Below, piece by piece: positions 50,330 through 59,255 of a stretch of 64,000 nt of DNA (its first letter is position 1; every line of letters begins with the position of its first letter). The notes beneath the pieces are model-generated. The model saw only the letters and a list, made by a program, of their open reading frames with translations. It was not told the DNA's origin and ran no database searches. Position numbers and translations under genes: made by a program. Source of the stretch: R-RK-3 sp031399085 (GTDB lineage: Bacteria > Pseudomonadota > Alphaproteobacteria > Rhizobiales > Rhodomicrobiaceae); the NCBI GenBank assembly GCA_031399085.1, contig JANNOQ010000033.1, forward strand, positions 372,001 through 436,000, given 5' to 3'.

Positions 50330-53049
50330 GCGGCTGTCGCGCCTCGCTCGCTCTCGGGGATGGGAAGGCGGATCGTAAAGACCGCGCCGATCCGGTCGGT
50401 GCGATTGGCGGCGCTGATCGTGCCGCCCATCGCCTCCACGAAGCCGCGGGTGATGGCAAGCCCGAGGCCGGTGCCCGCACGCACATGATCGCCCTTCTGG
50501 GCGCGATAGAATTTGGTGAAGATCAGCTCCAGGTCGGCGGGCGGAATGCCGTCGCCTTCATCGGAAATTTGCAGCGACACCCAGTCCCGGTCGCGCCGGC
50601 ACTCGATCCGGATCGTCGTGCCCTCCGGCGAATATTTGGCGGCATTGTCCAACAGATTGAACAGCGCCTGCTCAAACAGCACCGCGTCGAGCGCCAACAT
50701 CGGCAGGCCTGAGGCGATGTCGATCTCGACCCGGTGCCCGCCCAGGATCTTGCGCCCCCGCTCCAGCGCGCTGCCGATGACTTCGCCAAGATCCTGCAAG
50801 GCCGCATGAGGAAGAACGGCGCCCGATTGGAGCTTGGTCATATCGACCAGATTGGCGATAAAGCGGTTAAGCCGCTCGGATTCGTCGATGATCGTGCTCA
50901 AAAGATCGGCTCGCGCCGTGTCGTTGAGATTTCCGCTCAGGTCGCGCAAGGTGCCAGCCGCCCCCAGAACCGCAGCCAGCGGCGTCTTGAGATCGTGCGA
51001 AATCGACGTCAGCAGCGCGGAGCGCAGGCGATCGGTTTCCGCCGTGCGCTTCACCCGGTCGATGTCGTCCACCAGACGCACGCGCTCGATGGCCAGCGCG
51101 CCCTGATCGATCAGCGCATCGAGCAGGCGGCGCTGGTCCGGCGTCAGCAGCGCGCCCGGCTTATCGCCGTCGATGCCGACAACCCCGATCGCCCCGCGCC
51201 CCGTCCGCATCGGAAAGAACAGCCATTTCGCCCCGCTCAGCGTCGCCGAGCCGCGCCCGGCCGGGCGGTGGTGATCCCACGCCCAACGCGCCGCCGCGCG
51301 ATCCGCCTCGCCCAGGTTCGGCGGCTCGGGAAATCCGGTCTTGACGGAAAGCTGGCCATCCTCGGGCAGGAGCAACGCGGCTCGAAGGTGCAGCATGGTC
51401 GAAATGTGGTAGGCCATCGCCCCGAGGGCGCCGTCCAACGTGCCGACGCCAGCGAGCGTGCGGCTAAAAGCATAGAGCGACTGGGTCGCGCGGGCGCGGT
51501 CCATCGCCGAGACCGCTTGGCTGCGGACGCGGGCCGCGATGTTTGACACGATAAGGGCCATGATGGCGAAAAATACGAAGGCGGCGACATTCGTCGGGTC
51601 GCTGATCGTGAAGGTGTAAACCGGCGGCAGGAAAAAAAAGTTATAGCACAGCACGGCGATCACGCTGGCGAACAGCGATGGCCAAAGCCCGAAGCGCACG
51701 GCAATGGATACGATCGCGGTCAGAAAGACGAGATCGACATTCTCGATGCCGAACCAAGGCCGAATGACCATGGCGACGCCCAAGGCCGCAGCCACCGCCC
51801 CGAGGGCTGCAAAATAGGGAAGCTGGCTCGAATCCTCCCCGCCAGCAACGTTCACGGTTTTCTTCGGGATCGGGTCCCCGGCGACAGTTTCGCCTGCAAT
51901 CACATGCACGCTGATCGTGCCGGAGCGGCGCACGAGATCGTGCACGACCGAGCCGAAAAACACTTCGAACCAGCGCGACCGTGTGGATTTGCCGATAACG
52001 ATCTGGGTCAGGTTATTGGCTTTAGCGTAGGCGATCAGGTCATCGGCGATGGAGCGGGCGCCACCGGGGATGGTCGCGGTTTCCGCGCCTAGCATCTCCG
52101 CCAGCCTGAGCGTATCGGCGATGCGGTCGCGCTCCTCCTCCGTGAGCTGCTGGCTGCGGCGGGTCTCGACGTAAAGCACCGTCCAAGCGGCGTGCAGCCG
52201 GTCGGCGAGGCGTTTGGCGTAGCGGACGAGACCGGCGCTGCGCGGGTCCTCGCTGACACAGACGAGCACGCGCTCGGCGGCCGCCCAGGGGCCGGGAATG
52301 GCGCGCGCCTGCATCCGCGAAAGCAGGTCCTCATCCACCCGGTCCGCGATCCGCCGCAAAGTCAGCTCGCGCAGCGCGGTGAGGTTTTCGGGCGAAAAGA
52401 AGTGCTTCAGCGCCCGGTCGGCCTGTTTGGGGATGTACACCTTGCCTTCGCCGAGCCGCTGGATCAGCTCATCCGGAGTGAGATCGACAAGCTCGATGGC
52501 GTGCGCGCGGTCGAATACCTCGTCCGGCACGGTTTCGCGCACGCGGATTTTGGTGATTTGCGCGATAACGTCATTGAGGCTTTCAATGTGCTGGATGTTG
52601 ATCGTCGTGTAGACGTCGATGCCACGCTCCAACAACTCCTGCACGTCGAGATACCGCTTCGGGTGACGGCTGCCAGGCGCGTTAGTGTGCGCCAGCTCGT
52701 CCACCAGGGCGATGGCGGGTTTGCGCGCGATCAGGGCGTCGAGATCCATCTCCGGGAGTTGACGGCCGCGATAGTCGGTGGTTTTGAGCGGCACGATCTC
52801 CAGCGTGTCGAGCAAGGCTTGGGTCTCTTTGCGCCCGTGCGTTTCGACCACGCCGACGACGACATCGAAGCCCTGTTTGAGCTTGTCGTGGGCTTCGCGG
52901 AGCATTTCAAAGGTTTTGCCGACGCCGGGGGCAGCGCCGACAAAGATTTTCAGACGGCCCGTTGTGCGCTCCTCGCGGCGGACGGCCTCAAGCAAGGCCT
53001 CGGGTGAAGGCCGTTGCTGGGGGTCGCGCCGCTCATCCGTCGAAGACAT
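50326..53049 (-). CDS. kdpD: KdpD potassium/turgor sensor histidine kinase
   Basis: A 907-residue sensor. Order: KdpD domain with P-loop GAAPGVGKTF (about 40), universal-stress-like domain (VLVCVSEDP, about 255), four membrane helices (about 400-500), GAF-like region, HisKA with SISHDLKTPLAAVLG and HATPase (FNLLDNAAKYSP, ISDEGDGIPP, GTGLGLAI). It phosphorylates KdpE. ATG 53049 with GAGG upstream is chosen; the open frame upstream overlaps kdpC. Confidence 0.95.
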   Translation of the reverse strand: MSSTDERRDPQQRPSPEALLEAVRREERTTGRLKIFVGAAPGVGKTFEMLREAHDKLKQGFDVVVGVVETHGRKETQALLDTLEIVPLKTTDYRGRQLPEMDLDALIARKPAIALVDELAHTNAPGSRHPKRYLDVQELLERGIDVYTTINIQHIESLNDVIAQITKIRVRETVPDEVFDRAHAIELVDLTPDELIQRLGEGKVYIPKQADRALKHFFSPENLTALRELTLRRIADRVDEDLLSRMQARAIPGPWAAAERVLVCVSEDPRSAGLVRYAKRLADRLHAAWTVLYVETRRSQQLTEEERDRIADTLRLAEMLGAETATIPGGARSIADDLIAYAKANNLTQIVIGKSTRSRWFEVFFGSVVHDLVRRSGTISVHVIAGETVAGDPIPKKTVNVAGGEDSSQLPYFAALGAVAAALGVAMVIRPWFGIENVDLVFLTAIVSIAVRFGLWPSLFASVIAVLCYNFFFLPPVYTFTISDPTNVAAFVFFAIMALIVSNIAARVRSQAVSAMDRARATQSLYAFSRTLAGVGTLDGALGAMAYHISTMLHLRAALLLPEDGQLSVKTGFPEPPNLGEADRAAARWAWDHHRPAGRGSATLSGAKWLFFPMRTGRGAIGVVGIDGDKPGALLTPDQRRLLDALIDQGALAIERVRLVDDIDRVKRTAETDRLRSALLTSISHDLKTPLAAVLGAAGTLRDLSGNLNDTARADLLSTIIDESERLNRFIANLVDMTKLQSGAVLPHAALQDLGEVIGSALERGRKILGGHRVEIDIASGLPMLALDAVLFEQALFNLLDNAAKYSPEGTTIRIECRRDRDWVSLQISDEGDGIPPADLELIFTKFYRAQKGDHVRAGTGLGLAITRGFVEAMGGTISAANRTDRIGAVFTIRLPIPESERGATAA

Positions 53050-53080
53050 GGACGCCTCGCTGGGCCTGATTTGCGGGGCT

Positions 53081-53683
53081 TTACGGTGTTGCCAATCCGT
53101 CAAGCGCAAGGTTGAGCGCGAGCACGTTGACACGCGGCTCGCCGATGATGCCCAGCAATCGCGTCTCGACATGCGCCTCGACAAGCTGGCGCAAACGTTC
53201 TTCCGGGATATTGCGCGACCGCGCAACGCGCGGAATCTGGAACAGCGCGGCTTCCGGAGAGACATGCGGATCTAGGCCGCTGCCAGTCGTCGTCACGAGA
53301 TCGAGGGGCACCGGCGCCGCCGGGTTTTCCTGCTTTAGCGTTGCAACGTCCGCCGCCACGCGGTCGACCAAAACTTTGTTCGTCGGGCCGAGATTGGAGC
53401 CCATCGAATTTACGGCGTTATAGGGCGTCAGAACCGACTTGGTCGCATCCGCCGGGTCTGGCCCCAGGGTCGCGGAGGGGCGGCCGTGGAAGTAGCGGTC
53501 GCTGGCGAACTGCTGACCGATGAGGGTCGAGCCGATCACGGCGCCGCCACGTTCGATCAGGCTGCCATTGGCTTGGCTTGGAAAAATCGCCTGCGCGATG
53601 CCGGTAATGGCGACGGGGTAGAGAAGGCCCGTGATGATCGTAAAACCGATAAGGAAGACGAGGGCCGGCCGAAGTTGTTTCAT
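53081..53683 (-). CDS. kdpC: KdpC subunit of the K+-transporting ATPase
   Basis: A 200-residue protein with one N-terminal helix (ALVFLIGFTIITGLLYPVAI) and the KdpC periplasmic domain: GSTLIGQQF, YFHGRPSAT, NLGPTNK and SGLDPHVSPEAALFQIPRVA. It assembles and stabilises the KdpFABC pump. It lies 14 bases downstream of kdpB. Confidence 0.95.
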   Translation of the reverse strand: MKQLRPALVFLIGFTIITGLLYPVAITGIAQAIFPSQANGSLIERGGAVIGSTLIGQQFASDRYFHGRPSATLGPDPADATKSVLTPYNAVNSMGSNLGPTNKVLVDRVAADVATLKQENPAAPVPLDLVTTTGSGLDPHVSPEAALFQIPRVARSRNIPEERLRQLVEAHVETRLLGIIGEPRVNVLALNLALDGLATP

Positions 53684-53697
53684 GAGATTTTTCCTCC

Positions 53698-55806
53698 TTA
53701 CGCGAGGTGTAAGGCTGTGACGATAACGTCTATGATTTTAATACCGATAAACGGTGCGACGAGACCGCCGACGCCGTAAATCAGCAGGTTGCGCGCCAGC
53801 AATTGCCCGGCCGCCATTGGACGGTAGCCGACACCGCGCAGCGCCAGCGGGATCAGGGCGATAATGACCAGCGCGTTGAAGATAATCGCCGATAGGATCG
53901 CGCTTTGAGGGTTTGCCAGCCCCATGATGTTGAGCGCGCCAAGCTGCGGGTAGAAGGCGGCGAAGATCGCCGGGATGATGGCGAAATATTTCGCCACGTC
54001 GTTGGCGATCGAGAAGGTGGTCAGCGCGCCGCGCGTCATCAGCAATTGCTTGCCGATTTCCACAATCTCGATGAGCTTAGTCGGGTTGGAATCGAGGTCC
54101 ACCATATTACCGGCTTCGCGCGCGGCGACGGTGCCGGTGTTCATGGCAACGCCGACATCGGCCTGCGCAAGCGCGGGCGCGTCGTTGGTGCCGTCGCCGC
54201 ACATGGCGATCAGCTTGCCCTTGGCCTGCTCGTCGCGAATGAGCCTCAGCTTGTCTTCCGGCGTTGCCTGGGCGAGGAAGTCGTCCACCCCGGCTTCCGC
54301 CGCGATCGCGCCTGCCGTCAGCGGGTTGTCGCCGGTAATCATGATGGTGCGGATGCCCATGCGGCGAAGCTCGGCGAAACGCTCGCGAATGCCGCCCTTG
54401 ATGATGTCCTTCAGGTGGATGACGCCCAAGAGCTTGCCGTCGCGCGCGACCGCCAGAGGCGTGCCGCCGGATTTGGCGATCTGATCGGAGATCGCCGTGA
54501 GTTCGCGCGCCGTCTCAGGGCTGACCATGGGTTTGGTTGCATAAGCCGCACCGGTCGTACCAACGGCCGGGGCAGGACCGTTCAGATAGGTTAGAACGCT
54601 ATCGACCGCGCCTTTCCTGATCCAGGAATCACCCACTTCCATCCCGCTCATCCGGCTCTGCGCCGTGAACGGAATGAACTTGCCGCCGAGTTGGGCGACA
54701 TCACGCCCGCGAATGCCGTATTTCTCCTTAGCGAGCACAACGATAGAGCGGCCTTCCGGCGTCTCGTCGGCGAGCGAGGCGAGCTGCGCCGCGTCCGCCA
54801 GCTCCGACTCGGTGACGCCGCGCAATGGCTTGAACTCCACCGCCTCGCGGTTGCCGAGGGTGATGGTGCCGGTCTTATCAAGCAGCAGCGTATCGACATC
54901 GCCAGCCGCTTCCACCGCTCGGCCCGACATGGCCAGCACGTTGAACCGCACCAGGCGATCCATGCCGGCGATGCCGATGGCCGACAAGAGCGCGCCGATG
55001 GTTGTCGGGATGAGGGTGACGAACAGCGCAACGAGCACCACGATGGGCACCGTTCCGCCGGCATAGGCGGCAAAGCTCGGGATCGTGGCGACGGCGAAAA
55101 CGAAGATGATCGTCAGGCCGGCGAGCAGGATGTTGAGCGCGATTTCGTTCGGGGTTTTCTGCCGCTCTGCGCCTTCGACGAGCCGGATCATGCGATCGAG
55201 GAAGGTCGATCCGGCCGCCGCGCTGATCCGCACGATGATCCAGTCCGACAGCACCTGCGTGCCGCCGGTCACAGCCGAACGGTCGCCGCCCGACTCGCGG
55301 ATGACAGGGGCCGACTCGCCGGTGATCGCGGCTTCATTGACGGTCGCGATACCCTCGATCACCTCTCCATCGGACGGGATGATGTCGCCGGCTTCGACCA
55401 TGACCACATCGCCGACCTTGAGGTTGGCGCCCGGCACCAGTTTGTGGCTTTTGCGGTCCCCCGAAAGCAATTTGGCCTGCGTTTCGGTGCGCTGCCGGCG
55501 GAGCGCGTCGGCCTGCGCCTTGCCCCGGCCCTCGGCGATGGCTTCCGCAAAATTCGCAAACAGCACGGTGAACCAGAGCCACAACAGGATCTGGAAGGTA
55601 AAGCCGAGATCGGCGCCGCCGGTCACAACGTCGCGGATGAACAGCACCGTGGTTAGCACCGTCACCACTTCGACGACGAACATCACCGGATTCTTGGCCA
55701 GCGTTCTCGGGTCGAGTTTGACGAAGGCCGAGCCGATGGCCGGAATGACGATTTTCGGGTCGGCGATGGCCGAAAGCGAGATCGGCTTGCGCGGGGAGGA
55801 TTCCAT
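53698..55806 (-). CDS. kdpB: KdpB ATPase subunit
   Basis: A 702-residue P-type ATPase. Motifs: ITGESAPVIRESGGD, phosphorylation site LLDKTGTITLGNREA, MCGDGTNDAPALAQADVG and DLDSNPTKLIEIVE, the last two typical of KdpB. It hydrolyses ATP to drive potassium uptake through KdpA. It lies 18 bases after kdpA. Confidence 0.97.
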   Translation of the reverse strand: MESSPRKPISLSAIADPKIVIPAIGSAFVKLDPRTLAKNPVMFVVEVVTVLTTVLFIRDVVTGGADLGFTFQILLWLWFTVLFANFAEAIAEGRGKAQADALRRQRTETQAKLLSGDRKSHKLVPGANLKVGDVVMVEAGDIIPSDGEVIEGIATVNEAAITGESAPVIRESGGDRSAVTGGTQVLSDWIIVRISAAAGSTFLDRMIRLVEGAERQKTPNEIALNILLAGLTIIFVFAVATIPSFAAYAGGTVPIVVLVALFVTLIPTTIGALLSAIGIAGMDRLVRFNVLAMSGRAVEAAGDVDTLLLDKTGTITLGNREAVEFKPLRGVTESELADAAQLASLADETPEGRSIVVLAKEKYGIRGRDVAQLGGKFIPFTAQSRMSGMEVGDSWIRKGAVDSVLTYLNGPAPAVGTTGAAYATKPMVSPETARELTAISDQIAKSGGTPLAVARDGKLLGVIHLKDIIKGGIRERFAELRRMGIRTIMITGDNPLTAGAIAAEAGVDDFLAQATPEDKLRLIRDEQAKGKLIAMCGDGTNDAPALAQADVGVAMNTGTVAAREAGNMVDLDSNPTKLIEIVEIGKQLLMTRGALTTFSIANDVAKYFAIIPAIFAAFYPQLGALNIMGLANPQSAILSAIIFNALVIIALIPLALRGVGYRPMAAGQLLARNLLIYGVGGLVAPFIGIKIIDVIVTALHLA

Positions 55807-55824
55807 GATGAGAACTCCGATTGC

Positions 55825-57528
55825 TTAAAACAATATTCCGGCGCGCATCGAAAGATGCTCGACGATCGGTCCGAGCGCGAGCGCCGGGAAGAAGGTCAAG
55901 CCGCCGACGATGAGAATGACGCCGACCAGCAATCCGACAAAGAGCGGCCCGGTGGTCGGGAACGTGCCGGAGGAGGCCGGAACCCGCCTTTTCTCGACGA
56001 GCGAGCCGGCGATCGCCAAGGCCGGGATGATCATGAAGAACCGCCCAAACAGCATCGCGATGCCCAGCGTGGTGTTGTAGAACAGCGTGTTTCCGGTGAG
56101 CCCGCCAAAGGCAGAGCCGTTATTGGCGGCCGCCGAGGTGTAGGCGTAGAGGATCTCCGAAAAGCCATGCGGTCCGGGGTTGGCGATCGAGGCTATCGCC
56201 GAGGGCAGCACGGTCGCGATCGCGGTGAAGCCGAGCATCATCAGCGGCAGAATGAGGATGGCGAGCATGGCCATTTTGACCTCCTTCGCCTCGATTTTCT
56301 TGCCCAGATATTCCGGCGTCCGGCCGACCATCAGCCCAGCCACGAAGATCGTGATGACGACGAAAACCAACATGCCGTAGAGACCCGCGCCGACGCCGCC
56401 GACGATGATCTCGCCCAGCTGCATGTTGATCAGAGGGATCATGCCGCCAAGCGCGGTGAAGCTGTCGTGCATGGCATTGACCGCGCCGCATGACGCCGCC
56501 GTTGTGATGACCGCGAACAAGGAGGAGGCGACGATGCCGAAACGGACCTCCTTGCCCTCCATATTGCCACCGTCGAGGCCGAGCGCGGCGAAGGCCGGAT
56601 TGCCCGCGGCTTCCGCCCAGTACGTCACCGCGACGCCCGTGATGAACAGCACGCCCATGGCGGCCAGGATCGCCCAGCCCTGCCGCTCGTCGCCGACCAT
56701 CCGGCCGAAGACGTTGGTCAGCGCCGCGCCGATGGCGAAGATGGAGACCATTTGTATGAGGTTGCTCAGCGCGTCCGGGTTCTCGAAGGGGTGCGCGGCA
56801 TTGGCGTTGAAGAAGCCGCCGCCATTGGTGCCCAGCATTTTAATCGCGATCTGCGAGGCGGCGGGCCCGACAGCGATGGTTTGCTGCGCGCCTTCGAGCG
56901 TGGTGGCGCTCACATAAGCGCCGAGCGTCTGCGGCACGCCCAGGAACACCAAGACAAGCGCATAAACGATGCAGACCGGCAGGAGGATGTAAAGCGTGCC
57001 TCGGGTCAGGTCGACCCAAAAACTGCCGAGCGAACGCGCCGAAGCGCGCGAGAAACCGCGGATGAGAGCAACCGCCAGCGCGATACCGGTTGCCGCCGAG
57101 AGGAAGTTTTGAACCGTCAGGCCGCTCATCTGCACGAGATAGCTCATCGTGCTTTCGCCGCCGTAATTCTGCCAATTGGTGTTGGTGACGAAGCTGACCG
57201 CCGTATTGAACGCCAGATCCGGCGCGACGGGCGACATGCCTTGCGGGTTAAACGGCAGCAGGTCCTGAAAGCGCATCAAAGCGAACAGCAGCAGAAAGCC
57301 GCCAACACTGAACAGCAGCATCGCGCTCACATAGCTGAGCCAATGCTGCTCTTGCTTCTCGTCCACGCCAGCGAGCCGGTAAAGCCCGCGCTCGATGGGG
57401 GAGATGACCGGCGAGAGCAACGTGCGCTCTCCGGTGAACACGCGCGTCATGTACCAGCCGAGCGGTTTGACCAGCGCGACGACGATGGCGCAGAAAATCA
57501 GGATTTGTATCCAGCCATTGAGTGTCAT
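55825..57528 (-). CDS. kdpA: KdpA potassium channel-like subunit
   Basis: A 567-residue membrane protein with about ten helices and four pseudo-repeats of selectivity-filter loops, e.g. FVTNTNWQNYGGE, GTNGGGFFNANAAHPFENP and AAANNGSAFGGLTGNT. It selects potassium for the KdpFABC pump. ATG 57528 has GAGG upstream; an upstream in-frame start at 57597 lies inside kdpF. Confidence 0.96.
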   Translation of the reverse strand: MTLNGWIQILIFCAIVVALVKPLGWYMTRVFTGERTLLSPVISPIERGLYRLAGVDEKQEQHWLSYVSAMLLFSVGGFLLLFALMRFQDLLPFNPQGMSPVAPDLAFNTAVSFVTNTNWQNYGGESTMSYLVQMSGLTVQNFLSAATGIALAVALIRGFSRASARSLGSFWVDLTRGTLYILLPVCIVYALVLVFLGVPQTLGAYVSATTLEGAQQTIAVGPAASQIAIKMLGTNGGGFFNANAAHPFENPDALSNLIQMVSIFAIGAALTNVFGRMVGDERQGWAILAAMGVLFITGVAVTYWAEAAGNPAFAALGLDGGNMEGKEVRFGIVASSLFAVITTAASCGAVNAMHDSFTALGGMIPLINMQLGEIIVGGVGAGLYGMLVFVVITIFVAGLMVGRTPEYLGKKIEAKEVKMAMLAILILPLMMLGFTAIATVLPSAIASIANPGPHGFSEILYAYTSAAANNGSAFGGLTGNTLFYNTTLGIAMLFGRFFMIIPALAIAGSLVEKRRVPASSGTFPTTGPLFVGLLVGVILIVGGLTFFPALALGPIVEHLSMRAGILF

Positions 57529-57538
57529 GAACGCAGCC

Positions 57539-57628
57539 TCAAAACCGCTCGGGACGGAGCAGGGCGTAGGTGAGATAGACGAGCAGAGCCGCGGCAACGA
57601 TGCCGGCGAGCCAGTAATCGAACGTCAT
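57539..57628 (-). CDS. kdpF: KdpF small subunit
   Basis: A 29-residue single-helix peptide (MTFDYWLAGIVAAALLVYLT then YALLRPERF) matching KdpF in length, helix and the ending YALLRPERF. It stabilises the KdpFABC complex in the membrane. AGGAG lies 7 bases upstream, and kdpA starts 10 bases after its stop. Confidence 0.9.
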   Translation of the reverse strand: MTFDYWLAGIVAAALLVYLTYALLRPERF

Positions 57629-57682
57629 GGGGTTCTCCTAAAGCCATTGCTGGCGAAAGCCTGTTGCCGCCTAAAATTCCGT

Positions 57683-57766
57683 CTAAAGCCGGTTACAGAC
57701 ATAGGCGAAGGCAGCCGCCAGGGCGAAAAAGCCAATGCCGATGACGAGCGCGGTAAGGTCGAGCAT
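57683..57766 (-). CDS. 27-residue membrane peptide at the head of the kdp operon
   Basis: A 27-residue frame (MLDLTALVIGIGFFALAAAF then AYVCNRL) that is a single helix with one cysteine near the end. AAGGAG lies 6 bases upstream of ATG 57766, a very strong site. It lies 54 bases ahead of kdpF on the same strand. I do not know a function; a KdpF-like stabiliser or leader peptide is possible. Confidence 0.65.
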   Translation of the reverse strand: MLDLTALVIGIGFFALAAAFAYVCNRL

Positions 57767-57958
57767 GAGAATCTCCTTGCTGCACCTATTCGGTGCGGCG
57801 TGCAAAATCGCTTCGTGATTTGCCGATGCGGGGGATGGACGGAAGAAGACCAAACACGCGCTTTGCTGCTGCGAACGGCAAATCGTTCAGACACAGCGAT
57901 AGTTGCCAGCGAAGCCATAAATTTTCGAGAGAGGCCGGCGCGCAATTGCGTAAAAATT

Positions 57959-58486
57959 TTATATGGAAAGGCCCTGGGGCGCCGCGATCCCTAAATACAA
58001 CGTGATGAAATCGGCAATCGCCGCAACGTCATCGAGGCCGAACACCGGCAGTCCGCCTGCCTCGGTTTTGTGATCCGCCGCGAGGGCGACGACGCCCGGC
58101 ACTGCCCCGGCGAGCGGATCGCTGCTGGCGCTGTCGCGGCGGCGGGCTTCGATTTTCGGGTGGTCGTGGGTTTTGAAGCCTTCGATGAGGATGAGATCGG
58201 AGCCGTGCAGGCGGGAGAGGATGTCGTCGAGGCCCGGCTCGTCTTCGCCGCGCAGCTCCTGCATGATGGCGACGCGGTTGGCGGAAACCACCGCGACCTC
58301 GCGCGCGCCGGCCTCGCGGAACAGGTAGGAATCCCGCCCAGGCTGGTCCACATCGAAGCCGTGATGCGCGTGTTTCACGGCGGCGACCTTAAACCCACGC
58401 GCGGTGAATTCCGCGATCAGCCGCGAGGTGAGGGTCGTCTTGCCGGAATTTTTCCAGCCGACAATGCCGAATACGGGCGGCGTCAT
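57959..58486 (-). CDS. mobB: Molybdopterin-guanine dinucleotide biosynthesis adaptor MobB
   Basis: A 175-residue GTP-binding protein with P-loop GWKNSGKTTLTSRL and the family motifs VKHAHHGFDVDQPGRDS and LILIEGFKTHDHPKIE. It supports MobA in attaching GMP to molybdopterin. It overlaps mobA by 4 bases. The window encodes a likely client, the molybdopterin oxidoreductase at 2718-4763. Confidence 0.95.
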   Translation of the reverse strand: MTPPVFGIVGWKNSGKTTLTSRLIAEFTARGFKVAAVKHAHHGFDVDQPGRDSYLFREAGAREVAVVSANRVAIMQELRGEDEPGLDDILSRLHGSDLILIEGFKTHDHPKIEARRRDSASSDPLAGAVPGVVALAADHKTEAGGLPVFGLDDVAAIADFITLYLGIAAPQGLSI

Positions 58487-59139
58487 GGCTGAAACTCCTT
58501 GGCGATTGTCTCGGCCAGAGCGAAATCCTCCGGCGTGTTGACGTTAAGGAACGGATCGACGCCTCCTTCGCCGCCGAACGGGAAGTCCACGGTCCGGTTC
58601 GGATGCCGTTCGATCCAGCTTTGGATGCGGCGCTCGCCGGCGGCCAGGAAGCCGGCCAAATCATCGGCTAGCGAAATCGGCCACAAGCCGGAGGCGAAAT
58701 GCCGCCGCCCGCCCGAGGCCGCGATCAGGATGACGCCGTCCTCCGCACCGGCCGCCGCGACCAATCTTGGCACGTAATCCAATGGCAGAAACGGCGTGTC
58801 GCAGGGCGCGGTGACGACCCAGCGCGTGGCTGGGCGATGGCGGCGCGCCCAGACCATTCCCGAGAGCAACCCCGCCAACGGTCCAGCATAGTCGCCGAAA
58901 GCATCCGGCACGACCGCGACGCCCAATTGAACGCTCAGTTGCTCATACGCGTCCGGCGCGCCATTGATGTTGAGCACGCAGGCCTCCACATGCGGCGCGA
59001 GACGGCCGATCACATGCGCGGCCATCGGCTTGCCCGCGAGCCGCTTCAGGGCCTTGTCCTGCCCGCCCATGCGCCGCGACCGGCCCCCCGCCAGGATGAT
59101 GGCGACGATGCCGCCTCGGTCAGGTCCGCTGTCCATCAT
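58483..59139 (-). CDS. mobA: Molybdenum cofactor guanylyltransferase MobA
   Basis: A 218-residue nucleotidyltransferase. The GTP-binding start IILAGGRSRRMGGQDKAL is followed by DAFGDYAGPLAGLLSGM and VVTAPCDTPFLP. It makes the MGD cofactor used by DMSO-reductase-family enzymes. ATG 59139 is chosen; ATG 59178 opens the frame, with only weak support. Confidence 0.93.
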   Translation of the reverse strand: MMDSGPDRGGIVAIILAGGRSRRMGGQDKALKRLAGKPMAAHVIGRLAPHVEACVLNINGAPDAYEQLSVQLGVAVVPDAFGDYAGPLAGLLSGMVWARRHRPATRWVVTAPCDTPFLPLDYVPRLVAAAGAEDGVILIAASGGRRHFASGLWPISLADDLAGFLAAGERRIQSWIERHPNRTVDFPFGGEGGVDPFLNVNTPEDFALAETIAKEFQP

Positions 59140-59255
59140 CTTCGGATACCCTCGCTGAGCGCTGGCCATCGCGCCCAAGACGCGGCTGGATTATGGGCCG
59201 GGCGATTGCTACAACGGGCGCTACGATTTTCATTGAAGCCATAAGTCCGAGACCC

